Source of the DNA: Sideroxydans sp.
GTDB lineage: Bacteria > Pseudomonadota > Gammaproteobacteria > Burkholderiales > Gallionellaceae
DNA length: 64,000 nt
Assembly (NCBI GenBank): GCA_027310725.1
Contig: DAIDAG010000044.1
Location: 1 to 64,000, forward strand
Direction of reading: 5' to 3'
Position numbers and translations under genes: made by a program. Positions 8,342 to 18,962 of the stretch are shown one piece after another; within the stretch, counting starts at the first letter, position 1; each line of letters opens with the position of its first letter. The notes beneath the pieces are model-generated. The model made no database searches, was not told the origin of the DNA, and saw only the letters and a program-made list of their open reading frames with translations.

Positions 8342-9175
8342 TCAATTTCTGAGCCATGCCTTGAAAGCCAGCCAGAGCTTGAAGTTCGGCGTCAACGACA
8401 CGCGTTCTTTCAGCACATGGCAGCCGCTGGCGATGATTTCCTGCAGCGTGGCCTGATAGACGGCCGCCATGATGAGGCCGGCACGCTGCGCTTTGCGATC
8501 TACAGCGGGCAAATGATCGAGCGCCTGACGGTAGTAGCGTTGCGCCCGCTCGATCTGGAACGCCATCAGCTTCTGGAAATTCTCGGTCTCGCGAGCATTC
8601 AGGATGTCTGCGGCGGTGACGCCGAATTGTTGCATTTCATCCATCGGCAGGTAGATGCGGTTGCGCCGCGCGTCCTCGCCCACGTCGCGGATGATGTTGG
8701 TGAGTTGCAGGGCGATGCCGAGATCGTGAGCGTATTTCAGCGTCCGCCGGTCTGTATAGCCGAAGATCTCCACCGACAGCAGGCCCACCACCGAAGCGAC
8801 GCGGTAGCAATACAGTTGCAGCGACTTGAAATCCTCATAGCGCGTCTGTTCGAGGTCCATCTCCATGCCGTCTATGATCTCCAGCAGGTGTTCCTGGGAC
8901 AGGTTGAATTGCCGGACGATCGGAACCAGTGCCTGGGCCACCGGATGTTGTGGCTGCCCGCCATAAATGGCGGCGACTTCGCTACGCCACCAGTTGAGCG
9001 TGGTGCGCGCCACATTGGCGTCGGTACATTCGTCCACCACATCATCCACTTCGCGGCAAAAGGCATACAGCGCGGTGATGGCACGGCGCTTGTCCTTGGG
9101 CAGGAAGCGGAAGCTGTTGTAGAAGCTGGAGCCGCTGGAGGAGGCCTTGTCTTGGCAATATTCGTCGGGAGTCAT
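8342..9175 (-). CDS. hpnD: Presqualene diphosphate synthase HpnD
   Basis: 277-residue trans-isoprenyl diphosphate synthase (head-to-head type) that condenses two farnesyl diphosphates to presqualene diphosphate. Both aspartate-rich motifs are present: FCREVDDVVDE near residue 42 and NIIRDVGEDARRNRIYLP near residue 163. The start MTPDEYCQDKA followed by SSFYNSFRFLP is typical of HpnD rather than HpnC. It is soluble or membrane-peripheral. It sits between hpnC and hpnE on the minus strand, with a 125-bp palindrome directly upstream that leaves no clear ribosome binding site. Confidence 0.92.
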   Translation of the reverse strand: MTPDEYCQDKASSSGSSFYNSFRFLPKDKRRAITALYAFCREVDDVVDECTDANVARTTLNWWRSEVAAIYGGQPQHPVAQALVPIVRQFNLSQEHLLEIIDGMEMDLEQTRYEDFKSLQLYCYRVASVVGLLSVEIFGYTDRRTLKYAHDLGIALQLTNIIRDVGEDARRNRIYLPMDEMQQFGVTAADILNARETENFQKLMAFQIERAQRYYRQALDHLPAVDRKAQRAGLIMAAVYQATLQEIIASGCHVLKERVSLTPNFKLWLAFKAWLRN

Positions 9176-9300
9176 TTCAATTCAAAATCAAACGATAACT
9201 GCGTTGGCTGCGTCTTCTGCTCCTTGCCGTACTACTTTGTACTGTCTGCGTCGCCTCATCCTTGCCGCCTTGTTCTCGTTTGTTGTGAATTGAAATCATA
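9174..9300. repeat. Large imperfect palindrome between hpnC and hpnD
   Basis: The ends are inverted copies: ATTTCAATTCAAAATCAAACG on the left (from 9174) and, read in reverse, ATTTCAATTCACAACAAACG on the right (to about 9293). The centre contains GTAC-TACTTT-GTAC. The gene spacing here (133 bp) is otherwise unexplained. The sequence resembles repetitive intergenic elements of betaproteobacteria; this is from memory. Confidence 0.6.
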
Positions 9301-9308
9301 TTTCAATT

Positions 9309-10124
9309 TCAGAACCGCAAAGGTGCGCTCTTGGCCAGCATGATAACCCAGTCGAAAGGGCGCAATACGGGGCGGCGATGGAACACGTCGTAATCGGCGG
9401 CTGCAAGCTTGTCGAGAATGCGCAGTCCGCCGGCGATGATCATGCGCATCTCCAGCCCGATGCGGCCGCCGAGGATGGAGCCGAGAGGAGCGCCTTGCAG
9501 CATCAGGGCGCGCGCCCGGTCCGCTTCGAATTTCATCAGGGCACGCCAGGTGTCGTTGCCGATACCTTGCTTGATCTGATCTTCGCTTACGCCGAAGCGG
9601 GCCATGTCGTCCTGCGGCAGGTAGATGCGCCCGATGGCAAAGTCCTTTGCGACATCCTGCCAGAAGTTGATGAGCTGCAGCGCGGTGCAGATGGCATCGG
9701 AGTAGGCGATGTTGACGGGAGTGGCATCCTGGTAAAGGTGCAGCAACAGGGTACCGACCGGATTGGCGGAGCGGCGGCAGTAGTCCAGCAATTCGTCGTG
9801 ATCGGCGTAGCGCTTCTTCACCACGTCCTGTGAAAAAGCGTCGAGCAGGTCGAGGAACGGCTGCATCGGCAGGTCATGCGCCCTGATCTCGGTCGCAAGG
9901 TTGATGAACAGGGGTAGCCGGGGTGCTTCGCCCGCCGCGATGCGCGTCAATTCGCCGCGATACTCATCGAGTTGTCGCAGCCGTTCGCTGTCGGGCAGGT
10001 CGCCCTCGTCGGCGATGTCGTCCGCTGCGCGTGCGAAATGGTAAATCGCCGCCACCGGCTTGCGCAGCCGCCTGGGCATGAGGATGGATGCAACGGGAAA
10101 ATTTTCGTAATGGTCGACCGACAT
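9309..10124 (-). CDS. hpnC: Hydroxysqualene synthase HpnC
   Basis: 271-residue squalene/phytoene-synthase fold protein. In the HpnCDE pathway HpnC converts presqualene diphosphate to hydroxysqualene. Motifs: VDHYENFPVAS at the start, FARAADDIADEGD, and NFWQDVAKDFAIGRIYLP as the second aspartate motif. The ATG at 10124 overlaps the prmB stop (TGATG), so translation is coupled to prmB. A TTG one codon upstream is less likely. The HpnC-type N-terminus and its position first in the hpn trio fix the assignment. Confidence 0.92.
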   Translation of the reverse strand: MSVDHYENFPVASILMPRRLRKPVAAIYHFARAADDIADEGDLPDSERLRQLDEYRGELTRIAAGEAPRLPLFINLATEIRAHDLPMQPFLDLLDAFSQDVVKKRYADHDELLDYCRRSANPVGTLLLHLYQDATPVNIAYSDAICTALQLINFWQDVAKDFAIGRIYLPQDDMARFGVSEDQIKQGIGNDTWRALMKFEADRARALMLQGAPLGSILGGRIGLEMRMIIAGGLRILDKLAAADYDVFHRRPVLRPFDWVIMLAKSAPLRF

Positions 10125-11029
10125 CAACGCAGATCGTTCCGGTGCAGCATGAACACGTACTCGTCGCCCGCGCTCACTTCCAGCCAGATGAAAGGAAGTC
10201 CGGGGTAAGCGGACTCCAGCGCATCGCGGTTGTGTCCGATCTCGACAACGAGTACGCCGTTGTCGTTGAGGTGTTCGCCTGCGTGCTCGAGGATGTTGCG
10301 GGTGGCATTCAGGCCGTCCGAACCGCTGCCCAGCGCCAGCTTGGGTTCGTATTTGTATTCCTGGGGCAGCGTGGCGACCGAGAGCGCATCGACATAAGGC
10401 GGGTTGCTGATGATGAGGTCGTATTTTTTGCCCCCGAGCTTGGCAAACATGTCGGACTCGATCAGGGAAATGCGATCTTCCATGTCATAGTCGGTCACGT
10501 TGTACTGGGCGACATCCAGGGCGTCGGCAGACAGGTCGACCGCATCGACATGGGCATTGGGGAAGGCATGCGCCGCCAGGATGGCGAGACAGCCGCTGCC
10601 GGTGCACATGTCGAGTACAGCGCTTACCCGCTCCGCGTCGCCGATCCAGGGCGCAAGCTGTTCGCGCAACAATTCTGCGATGAACGAGCGCGGCACGATG
10701 ACGCGTTCGTCCACATAGAAGGACAGGTCGCCCAGCCAAGCCTGATTGGTCAGGTAGGCGGCGGGGATACGTTGCTCGGTTCGTCTCTCGACGATGTCGA
10801 GCACGTCGTACAGTTCGGATTGCGTCAGCCTGGCGTCCAGGAACGGATCAAGCCGGTCCAGCGGCAGATTCAGGGTATGCAGGATGAGGTAGGCGGCTTC
10901 ATCGTAAGCGTTGCCGCTGCCGTGGCCGAAAAACAACTCGGCCTCGTTGAAGCGGCTGACCGCGAAGCGCAAGCAGTCGCGTACTGTCTTGAGCGAAGCG
11001 CTCGCCTCTGAAAAATGATTGATGTCCAT
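10124..11029 (-). CDS. prmB: Ribosomal protein L3 N5-glutamine methyltransferase PrmB
   Basis: 301-residue HemK/PrmB-type class I methyltransferase. It shows the SAM motif VLDMCTGSGCLAILAA and the glutamine-methyltransferase signature SNPPYVDAL. PrmB methylates a glutamine of ribosomal protein L3; PrmA/PrmC paralogues differ in N-terminal region and neighbours. The ATG at 11029 has GGGAGAAG upstream. It lies 31 bp downstream of dapE and overlaps hpnC. Distinguishing PrmB from PrmC rests on overall similarity and on the absence of a neighbouring prfA. Confidence 0.9.
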   Translation of the reverse strand: MDINHFSEASASLKTVRDCLRFAVSRFNEAELFFGHGSGNAYDEAAYLILHTLNLPLDRLDPFLDARLTQSELYDVLDIVERRTEQRIPAAYLTNQAWLGDLSFYVDERVIVPRSFIAELLREQLAPWIGDAERVSAVLDMCTGSGCLAILAAHAFPNAHVDAVDLSADALDVAQYNVTDYDMEDRISLIESDMFAKLGGKKYDLIISNPPYVDALSVATLPQEYKYEPKLALGSGSDGLNATRNILEHAGEHLNDNGVLVVEIGHNRDALESAYPGLPFIWLEVSAGDEYVFMLHRNDLR

Positions 11030-11060
11030 CTTTAATCTTCTCCCTGTACGCCGGTGAACG

Positions 11061-12548
<1,488 letters not shown>

Positions 12549-12552
<4 letters not shown>

Positions 12553-13721
12553 GTGCCGGATCCCGGCACTTCGATATTGAGCTTGATGCCGTCGAATTTG
12601 ACCGCGGACGGGGCGGTCTTTTCTGCGGGGTTGGCGCTCGGGTCGTATGCCTTCATCTTGCTGGTTTGCGAGTAGTCGATCAGCGAAGACAGGTTGCTGG
12701 CCGAATCGGCATTGCGCAACGCATCCTCCTTGCTGATGTGGCCGGACTTGTACAGTTTGTACAGAGCCTGCTCGAAAGTCTGCGAACCCTGGGAGACGCT
12801 TTGTTCGATCGCGTCGCGGATCTGGTCGATCTGGTCGCTTTTGATCAGGTCGGCGACGAGTGCGGAATTCAGCAATACCTCCACCGCGGGAATCAGCTTG
12901 CCCTGCGGGTTGCGAATCAGGCGCTGGGAAATGACGGCGCGCAGGCAAAGCGAAAGGTCCGACAGGATGCTGTTGCGCGCATCGTAAGGGAAGAAATTCA
13001 CCATGCGGTTGAGCGCGTGGTAACTATTGTTGGCGTGCAGGGTGGACAGGCACAAATGGCCGGTTTGCGCAAAGATCAGCGCATGTTTGAGCGTTTCGCG
13101 GTCGCGGATCTCACCGACCATCAGCACGTCCGGTGCTTCGCGCATGGCACTGACCAGCGCGGCGCCGTAGTCCATCGTGTCGGTTCCCACTTCGCGCTGG
13201 TTCACGATCGATTTTCCATGGCGGAACATGTATTCGAGCGGGTCTTCGATGGTCAGGATATGTCCGCTCTGGGTCTCGTTGCGATGCTGGATCATTGCGG
13301 CCAGCGTCGTCGATTTTCCGGAGCCGGTGGCGCCCACCATCAATATCAGTCCCCGTTTTTCCATCACGAGTTCCTTCAGCACCAGCGGAAGGTTCAGCTC
13401 TTCCACGTTGAGCACGTCGCCGCGCACATAGCGGATGACCATGGCGACGCTACTGCGCTGCCTGAATACGTTGACCCGGAAGTTGCCGATGTTGGGGACA
13501 CGGAAAGAGAAGTTCATCTCCATGTTCAGCTCGTATTCGGCGATCTGCCGCTCGGTCATCATCTCGTAAACGATGCGTTTGACCGTCTCTTCGTCGAGCT
13601 TCTGGGCATTCACCGGCATGACCACGCCGTCGATCTTGATGTTGATCGGTGCGCCGACCGACAGGAACAGGTCGGAGGCCTGCTTTTCGGCGGCAAGTTG
13701 CAGCAGTGGCGTAATGATCAT
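12549..13721 (-). CDS. pilU: Type IV pilus retraction ATPase PilU
   Basis: 390-residue PilT/PilU family hexameric ATPase. Features: Walker A GATGSGKSTT, Asp box (ILTIEDPLEY), Walker B (VLMVGEIRDRETL) and His box (HLCLSTLHANN). The C-terminal extension beyond the PilT core, the N-terminus (MIITPLLQLAAEKQASDLFL) and the length are PilU-like. It assists PilT in pilus retraction at the cytoplasmic face. GAGGTGA lies before the ATG. It stands alone from other pil genes and shares an ATGA overlap with yffB. Confidence 0.92.
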
Positions 13722-13738
13722 GTCTTCACCTCAGAAGC

Positions 13739-13798
13739 AGGATTGTGGATTTGGGAATTGGGATTTGGCCAAATCCAAAATCCCGGTTCCTGAATCCT
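13739..13798. repeat. 60-bp palindrome, dispersed family A copy 1
   Basis: Two 30-bp arms meet at GGATTTGGCCAAATCC (13761-13776). The right arm read in reverse begins AGGATTCAGGAACCGGGATT and matches the left arm of 48903-48983 at about 27 of 30 positions. It fills the dapD-pilU gap on the minus strand. Confidence 0.75.
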
Positions 13799-13800
13799 AA

Positions 13801-14622
13801 TTAGATTCCGCGTAGCAATTCGTTGATGCCGACTTTGCCCAATGTCTTTGCATCCACTTTTTTCACGATGACTGCGCAGTACAAACTGTACTTGCCGTCG
13901 GCGGAAGGCAGACTGCCGCTAACAACGACGGAGCCTGCGGGAACGCGACCGTAGTGCACTTGACCGCTTTCGCGGTCGTAGATCTTCGTGCTTTGGCCGA
14001 TGAATACGCCCATGGAGATCACGGCGCCTTCTTCCACGATCACACCTTCGACGATTTCCGAGCGGGCGCCGATGAAACAGTTGTCTTCGATGATGGTGGG
14101 ATTGGCCTGCACCGGTTCCAGTACGCCGCCGATGCCTACGCCGCCGGAGAGGTGCACGTTCTTGCCGATCTGTGCGCAGGAGCCGACGGTGGCCCAGGTG
14201 TCGACCATGGTGCCTTCATCCACATAAGCGCCGATGTTGCAGTATGAAGGCATCAGAACCACGTTTTTGGCGATATAAGCACCGCGGCGGGCGGCGGCGG
14301 GCGGCACAACGCGGAAGCCGCCTTCGCGGAATTCCTTGGAATTGTAGTCGGCGAACTTGGAGGGCACCTTGTCGAAATAATTGGTGAAACCGCCCTTGAT
14401 GAAGGCGTTGTCTTCGATGCGGAAAGAAAGCAGAACGGCCTTTTTGACCCATTGATGGGTGACCCACTGACCGTCGATCTTTTCGGCCACGCGCAGCTTG
14501 CCTTTGTCGAGATATTCGATGACGGTGTCGATGGTCTCTTTCAACTGTGCGTCGACATTGCGCGGAGTAATGTCGGCACGGCGTTCAAAGGCTTCTTCGA
14601 TGATGGCTTGTAATTGGGGCAT
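13801..14622 (-). CDS. dapD: Tetrahydrodipicolinate N-succinyltransferase
   Basis: 273-residue left-handed beta-helix acyltransferase that succinylates tetrahydrodipicolinate in DAP/lysine synthesis. The hexapeptide-repeat region runs through [33 protein letters not shown] and [17 protein letters not shown]. The ending [15 protein letters not shown] matches DapD. AGGAAC lies upstream of the ATG. It follows dapC by 8 bp and is followed by the palindrome before pilU. Confidence 0.96.
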   Translation of the reverse strand: MPQLQAIIEEAFERRADITPRNVDAQLKETIDTVIEYLDKGKLRVAEKIDGQWVTHQWVKKAVLLSFRIEDNAFIKGGFTNYFDKVPSKFADYNSKEFREGGFRVVPPAAARRGAYIAKNVVLMPSYCNIGAYVDEGTMVDTWATVGSCAQIGKNVHLSGGVGIGGVLEPVQANPTIIEDNCFIGARSEIVEGVIVEEGAVISMGVFIGQSTKIYDRESGQVHYGRVPAGSVVVSGSLPSADGKYSLYCAVIVKKVDAKTLGKVGINELLRGI

Positions 14623-14630
14623 GGCGGTTC

Positions 14631-15824
14631 CTAGTTAAGTTTTTGAGTGAATTCGGCGATGCGTCGTGCAGCTTCCAGTGTTTCATCCAGGCCGGCGACC
14701 AGTGCCAGCCTGATGAAATTCCCTCCGGGATTGATTCCTTGCGCTTCGCGGGCCAGAAAGCTGCCGGGTAGAACGGACACATTATAGTCGCGGTGCAACT
14801 GTTGCGCGAAGGCGGTATCCGAGATGGGCGTCCTGACCCAGAAGTAGAAGCCGGCATCGGGCTTGGACACGGGCAGTACGGGCGCAAGCAGGGTGGTGGT
14901 CTTGGCAAACTTTTCGGCGTAAAGGTGGCGGTTGGCGACAACATGCGCTTCATCGTTCCATGCGGCGATGCTCGCGCTCTGGATCGCCGGATTCATCGCG
15001 CAGCCGTGATAGGTGCGATACAGCGCGAATTTTTCCAGCACTTTGGCATCTCCCGCGACGAAGCCGGAGCGCATGCCGGGTACATTCGAGCGTTTGGACA
15101 GGCTGGAGAATACGACCAGGTTTTTATAGTCTTCGCGTCCAAGTTGCCGGGCGGCCTGCAGCGCACCGAGCGGCTTGCTCTCGCCAAAGTAGATCTCGGA
15201 ATAGCACTCGTCCGCGGCGATGACGAATCCATAGCGGTCGCTCATCTCGAACAGATGCTTCCATTCTGACAGGGGCATCACATGCCCGTTCGGATTACCC
15301 GGCGAGCAGACATAAATGAGCTGCGTGCGTTGCCATACCGATTCCGGCAACTGGGCGGGGTTCATCGCGAAATTGTCTTCCGGCAATGTGTTGAGGAAGT
15401 GGGGCGTGGCGCCCGCAAGGAAAGCAGCGCCTTCGTATATTTGATAGAACGGGTTCGGACAGACCACGGCTGGTTCTGGCTTCGAGCGGTCTATCACTGC
15501 CTGGGCGAACGAGAACAGCGCTTCGCGACTGCCGTTCACGGGCAGGATTTGCGTCTTCGCATCCGGTGCCGGAATGCTGTAGCGCTGCGCCAGCCAGTTG
15601 GCGATAGCGGTGCGCAACGCGTCGCTGCCGATGGTTGTGGGATAATTCGCCAGTCCGTCCATTCCCGCAACAAGTGCATCCTTGATGAACTGGGGCGTAG
15701 CATGTTTGGGTTCGCCGATATGCAGACTGATCGGTTTGAAAGCGTTGCTGGGCGTCACTTCGCCCAACAATTTGGCCAGCTTCTGGAACGGGTAGGGTTG
15801 GAGGCGCTGTAAATCGGGATTCAT
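14631..15824 (-). CDS. dapC: Succinyldiaminopimelate transaminase DapC
   Basis: 397-residue fold-type I PLP aminotransferase. The betaproteobacterial DapC type is recognised from [15 protein letters not shown] at the start, the PLP-lysine region [19 protein letters not shown] and the C-terminal substrate-binding Arg in NFIRLALV. It transfers the amino group to N-succinyl-2-amino-6-ketopimelate, between DapD and DapE. The first gene of the minus-strand run; AGGAAAAC lies before the ATG at 15824. Confidence 0.92.
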   Translation of the reverse strand: MNPDLQRLQPYPFQKLAKLLGEVTPSNAFKPISLHIGEPKHATPQFIKDALVAGMDGLANYPTTIGSDALRTAIANWLAQRYSIPAPDAKTQILPVNGSREALFSFAQAVIDRSKPEPAVVCPNPFYQIYEGAAFLAGATPHFLNTLPEDNFAMNPAQLPESVWQRTQLIYVCSPGNPNGHVMPLSEWKHLFEMSDRYGFVIAADECYSEIYFGESKPLGALQAARQLGREDYKNLVVFSSLSKRSNVPGMRSGFVAGDAKVLEKFALYRTYHGCAMNPAIQSASIAAWNDEAHVVANRHLYAEKFAKTTTLLAPVLPVSKPDAGFYFWVRTPISDTAFAQQLHRDYNVSVLPGSFLAREAQGINPGGNFIRLALVAGLDETLEAARRIAEFTQKLN

Positions 15825-15968
15825 GTTTTCCTAGCTTATTATTCCGGTCCTTTGACCGACTCAGGGTAAACCTGTCTGAAGTCGGGTAGGGAAACGAGCT
15901 GCTGTTGTCGATTTTGGGGAATCGCCACATGGCATTATCAGGGTTGCCGAATTATAAAGGCGTAACGA

Positions 15969-16856
15969 GTGTCCACAAAACAAAATCTGATGCCGATCGC
16001 CGGGATACTGAGCGGTTCGATGGTCTGGGGGCTGATCTGGTATCCCTATCGCGTATTGCAGGAAGCCGGCATATCGGGCGCAATGGCGACTTTTCTCACC
16101 TACCTGTTGGCGATGCTGTTCGGTGCATTCATGCTGCCGCGCGTGTGGCGCGAGCGCGCTTCCTTCGGTTGGTGGGCGTTGCTGCTGGTGTTGAGCGCAG
16201 GATGGGCGAATCTGGGTTACGTACTGGGGATGTTGCACGGTGAAGTGATGCGCGTGCTCCTGTTGTTTTACCTCGCGCCTGTGTGGACGATCCTGTTCTC
16301 ATTCTGGCTGCTGGGCGAACGGCTTAACCGCTATGGTTATTTCGTGATCATGCTGTCGCTGGGCGGCGGCATGGTGATGTTGTGGGATCCCGGCCTGGGC
16401 TTGCCGTTACCGCAGAATATCTCCGAGTGGCTAGGCCTTTCTGCCGGAATGGGTTTTGCGCTTTCCAATGTCACTTCGCGCCGTTCGGCGCATCTTAGCG
16501 TGGAAGTGAAATCATTCAGTCTCTGGCTGGGCACGACCGGGCTGACCTTGCCTTTCCTGATGTGGCAGGGAGAAGTGGCCGGCCAGGTTTCGGCGATTTC
16601 CGCCCCGACCTGGATGTTGCTGGCGATGATGGGGCTGGTGCTCTGCACGACCAGCTTTGCGGTGCAATATGGCGTGGCGCTTCTTGCGGCGAATCGAGCC
16701 GTGATACTGTTCCAGTTCGAGTTGGTGATTGCGGCGATTTCCTCGTATTTTCTCGCTAGCGAGACAATGGAATTGCGTGAGTGGCTGGGTGCGGCACTCA
16801 TCGTTTCCGCCAGTTTGCTTTCCGGGAGATTTTGTTCCGACAGCAGCCTGGGTTAG
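15969..16856 (+). CDS. EamA/DMT-family membrane transporter
   Basis: 295 residues with about ten hydrophobic helices in two EamA repeats. Examples are ILSGSMVWGLIW at the start of repeat 1 and LGLSAGMGFALSNVTSR in repeat 2, with PVWTILFSFWLLGERL in the conserved loop position. Substrate unknown; family members export metabolites or amino acids, or take up compounds. The start is GTG at 15969 with AAGG upstream. Transcribed divergently from dapC; the 144-bp gap holds an imperfect palindrome around 15855-15885. Confidence 0.85.
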   Translation: MSTKQNLMPIAGILSGSMVWGLIWYPYRVLQEAGISGAMATFLTYLLAMLFGAFMLPRVWRERASFGWWALLLVLSAGWANLGYVLGMLHGEVMRVLLLFYLAPVWTILFSFWLLGERLNRYGYFVIMLSLGGGMVMLWDPGLGLPLPQNISEWLGLSAGMGFALSNVTSRRSAHLSVEVKSFSLWLGTTGLTLPFLMWQGEVAGQVSAISAPTWMLLAMMGLVLCTTSFAVQYGVALLAANRAVILFQFELVIAAISSYFLASETMELREWLGAALIVSASLLSGRFCSDSSLG

Positions 16857-16899
16857 ACTGCGGTCAGATCAATAGCGGTCATTTTCGAAGCGATGCACG

Positions 16900-17835
16900 A
16901 TGCTGGAATTTTCGGACATGAAAAATAAACCCACTCCCTCGGATATCAGCACGTTGTTCAATAATGACGATCCCAAGGTCGTTTGGAAGAAGGCGACCGA
17001 TATTGTCCGGCGCATGAGTCCGGCTTACGATTTTACGCTTGCACAATCCGTTTACCGGGACGTCATGGCTTTGTTCCGTGGCGAATATCCCGGTTACAGT
17101 CCCATCAAGACTCTGTATCACGACCTGCCCCATACGCTGGAAGTATTTCTGTGCGGTGTGAGATTGATGCACGGCGTCCATGTGTCGGGTGATCCCCTGC
17201 AGGATGACGAGATCACGTTGATCATGTTGGCGATCATGATGCATGACGTGGGTTATGCGCAGCGCAAAGGGGAAGAGAGCGGGACGGGGGCGCAGTACAC
17301 GCAAACGCATGTAGGGCGCGGTATTGAATTCATGAGGCAATACTTTGCCGAGCACAAGCTTTCTGTGGCGATGGCGGATGCCTTGACTGGAATGATCATG
17401 GGAACGGAGCACAACCGGCCGTTTGCGCGAATCGATTTCAGCAATGAAAGGTCGCGTATGCTGGCTCGTATCGTCGCCACTGCCGATATCACCGGACAGA
17501 TGGCAGACCGCATCTATCTGGAAAAACTGTTGTTCCTTTACCTGGAATTCAAGGAGGCCAATTTCGGCAGCTATCAGAGCATGTACGACCTTTTGTGCCA
17601 GACCAACCGTTTTTACGAAATGACCCGTGAAAAACTGGACAGTGCGCTCGGAGGCATCTACAAGAAACTGGAATTTCACTTCAAAGACACGATGGGTGTC
17701 GATCAGAATTATTACTTGCTGGCCATCGAGAAGAACATGGCCTATCTAAACAAGGTTGTCACCAACGATCAGGCTGAACAACTTACGATGCTCAAACGGA
17801 ATGGCGTCGTCGAAAAATCGCTAAAGCTTGCATAG
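16900..17835 (+). CDS. HD-domain phosphohydrolase-like protein
   Basis: 311 residues with an HD metal-dependent phosphohydrolase core. The first histidines lie in YHDLPHTLEV, the HD pair in MMHDVGYAQ, and a later His in GTEHNRPFARIDF. The HDxxH/HD arrangement and helical content resemble 3',5'-cyclic nucleotide phosphodiesterases, so a role in cyclic nucleotide turnover is plausible. Not an HD-GYP protein. No signal peptide. An ATG at 16918 (MKNKPTPS) is an alternative start. It precedes the cytochrome locus by 180 bp, but an AT-rich promoter region in between suggests separate transcription. Confidence 0.75.
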   Translation: MLEFSDMKNKPTPSDISTLFNNDDPKVVWKKATDIVRRMSPAYDFTLAQSVYRDVMALFRGEYPGYSPIKTLYHDLPHTLEVFLCGVRLMHGVHVSGDPLQDDEITLIMLAIMMHDVGYAQRKGEESGTGAQYTQTHVGRGIEFMRQYFAEHKLSVAMADALTGMIMGTEHNRPFARIDFSNERSRMLARIVATADITGQMADRIYLEKLLFLYLEFKEANFGSYQSMYDLLCQTNRFYEMTREKLDSALGGIYKKLEFHFKDTMGVDQNYYLLAIEKNMAYLNKVVTNDQAEQLTMLKRNGVVEKSLKLA

Positions 17836-17930
17836 TGAATTGTATTTACGCTGGTATCGGGAATTGATCCCCAAGTTCCGGGCAATCTGGAGCGTTTCAT
17901 CTGCTGTATCCAAATACACGACAAATTTAT

Positions 17931-17957
17931 TTGTGAATTTATATTTATGCTTATAAT
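17931..17957 (+). promoter_or_regulatory. Candidate promoter of the porin-cytochrome operon
   Basis: A perfect TATAAT lies at 17952-17957 in a strongly AT-rich stretch (17915-18000) 76 bases before the first gene. TTGTGA (17931-17936) is a possible -35 element with a short 15-bp spacer. A consensus TTGACA at 17970-17975 lacks a matching -10. The region is unlike the GC-rich surroundings. Confidence 0.4.
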
Positions 17958-18032
17958 GTTGACGTAATTTTGACAAATATGACTATTTTAAGTCACTGAG
18001 CCCTGACCTGGGCGCTATTGAATATTCAGAGA

Positions 18033-18947
18033 ATGCCAATGACAACATTAGCCGCATCTCAGCCGCCTTTTGACAGGCGCAAGCAGCAAAGACAAAAGGA
18101 CCAGCCCAAAGACTATGGCTGGACACTATATTTGATAGTGGTCACCTTGTTGATGTTCGCGGGATATTTCGTTTCCTATGACCACCTGTACAAGCCCGGC
18201 GACAATATCGGCTACAACATAGGTCTGGCTGGCGGGATCATGATGTTGACTCTCCTGATCTATCCGCTGCGCAAACGGGTGGGCTTCATGAAAAACTGGA
18301 GTGTCCTGCCCAAGTGGTTCAAATGGCATATGGTTTTCGGCATACTCGGACCGGCCCTCATTATTTTTCATTCCACGTTTTATATCGCCTCGGTCAATGC
18401 GGGTGTGGCCATGGCATGCATGTTGTTGGTATCGGGCAGCGGAATATTCGGGCGCTTTTTCTATACAAAGATCCATAACGGACTTTACGGCCGGCAATCC
18501 TCATTTCAACAGTTGCAGGGCGACCTGGAAGGATCCGGGGACGTGAAATCCGTTCTCAGTTTCGCTCCCGAAATCGAGAAAAAGCTCGAAGATTTCCGCG
18601 ATCAGGTGCTGTCGTCCTCGAAGGCGGGAAAACTCAACGGATGGAATTTCATTTCTTTGGGCTTCAGGATCAAGTGGTTTTCCCGAACCCTGATCAGGGA
18701 ATTGGAAGACGCCATGTACGCGGATGCCAATGCGAAGCAATGGAACGAAGCGCAGATGAAGCGTCTCGACGAGCTTTTTTACCAGAACGAAAAATTCATC
18801 CGGACCTATCTTGTCGCCGTACGTGACCTGGCGCAATTCTCAACCTACGAGAAACTGTTTTCCTTATGGCATATATTCCATGTGCCCTTGGTTTACATGC
18901 TGGTATTCAGTGCGATCTGGCACGTTATTTCGGTTCACAAATATTAG
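18033..18947 (+). CDS. Predicted di-heme b-type membrane cytochrome of the porin-cytochrome locus
   Basis: 304 residues (starts at TTG 18018 or ATG 18039 are also possible; CAGAGA precedes the latter). Five hydrophobic helices lie at about 30-48, 59-77, 100-120, 123-142 and 282-300, with a long charged segment between helices 4 and 5. Helix 3 carries His99 and His113 (H-x13-H) and helix 5 carries His283 and His297 (H-x13-H). This is the spacing with which cytochrome b of the bc1 complex holds two haems. That makes it a likely quinone-facing b cytochrome passing electrons to the periplasmic c-type cytochrome 15 bp downstream. I do not recognise a named family; the haem assignment is an inference. 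Confidence 0.7.
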   Translation: MPMTTLAASQPPFDRRKQQRQKDQPKDYGWTLYLIVVTLLMFAGYFVSYDHLYKPGDNIGYNIGLAGGIMMLTLLIYPLRKRVGFMKNWSVLPKWFKWHMVFGILGPALIIFHSTFYIASVNAGVAMACMLLVSGSGIFGRFFYTKIHNGLYGRQSSFQQLQGDLEGSGDVKSVLSFAPEIEKKLEDFRDQVLSSSKAGKLNGWNFISLGFRIKWFSRTLIRELEDAMYADANAKQWNEAQMKRLDELFYQNEKFIRTYLVAVRDLAQFSTYEKLFSLWHIFHVPLVYMLVFSAIWHVISVHKY

Positions 18948-18962
18948 AAGGTCAACCGTCGC

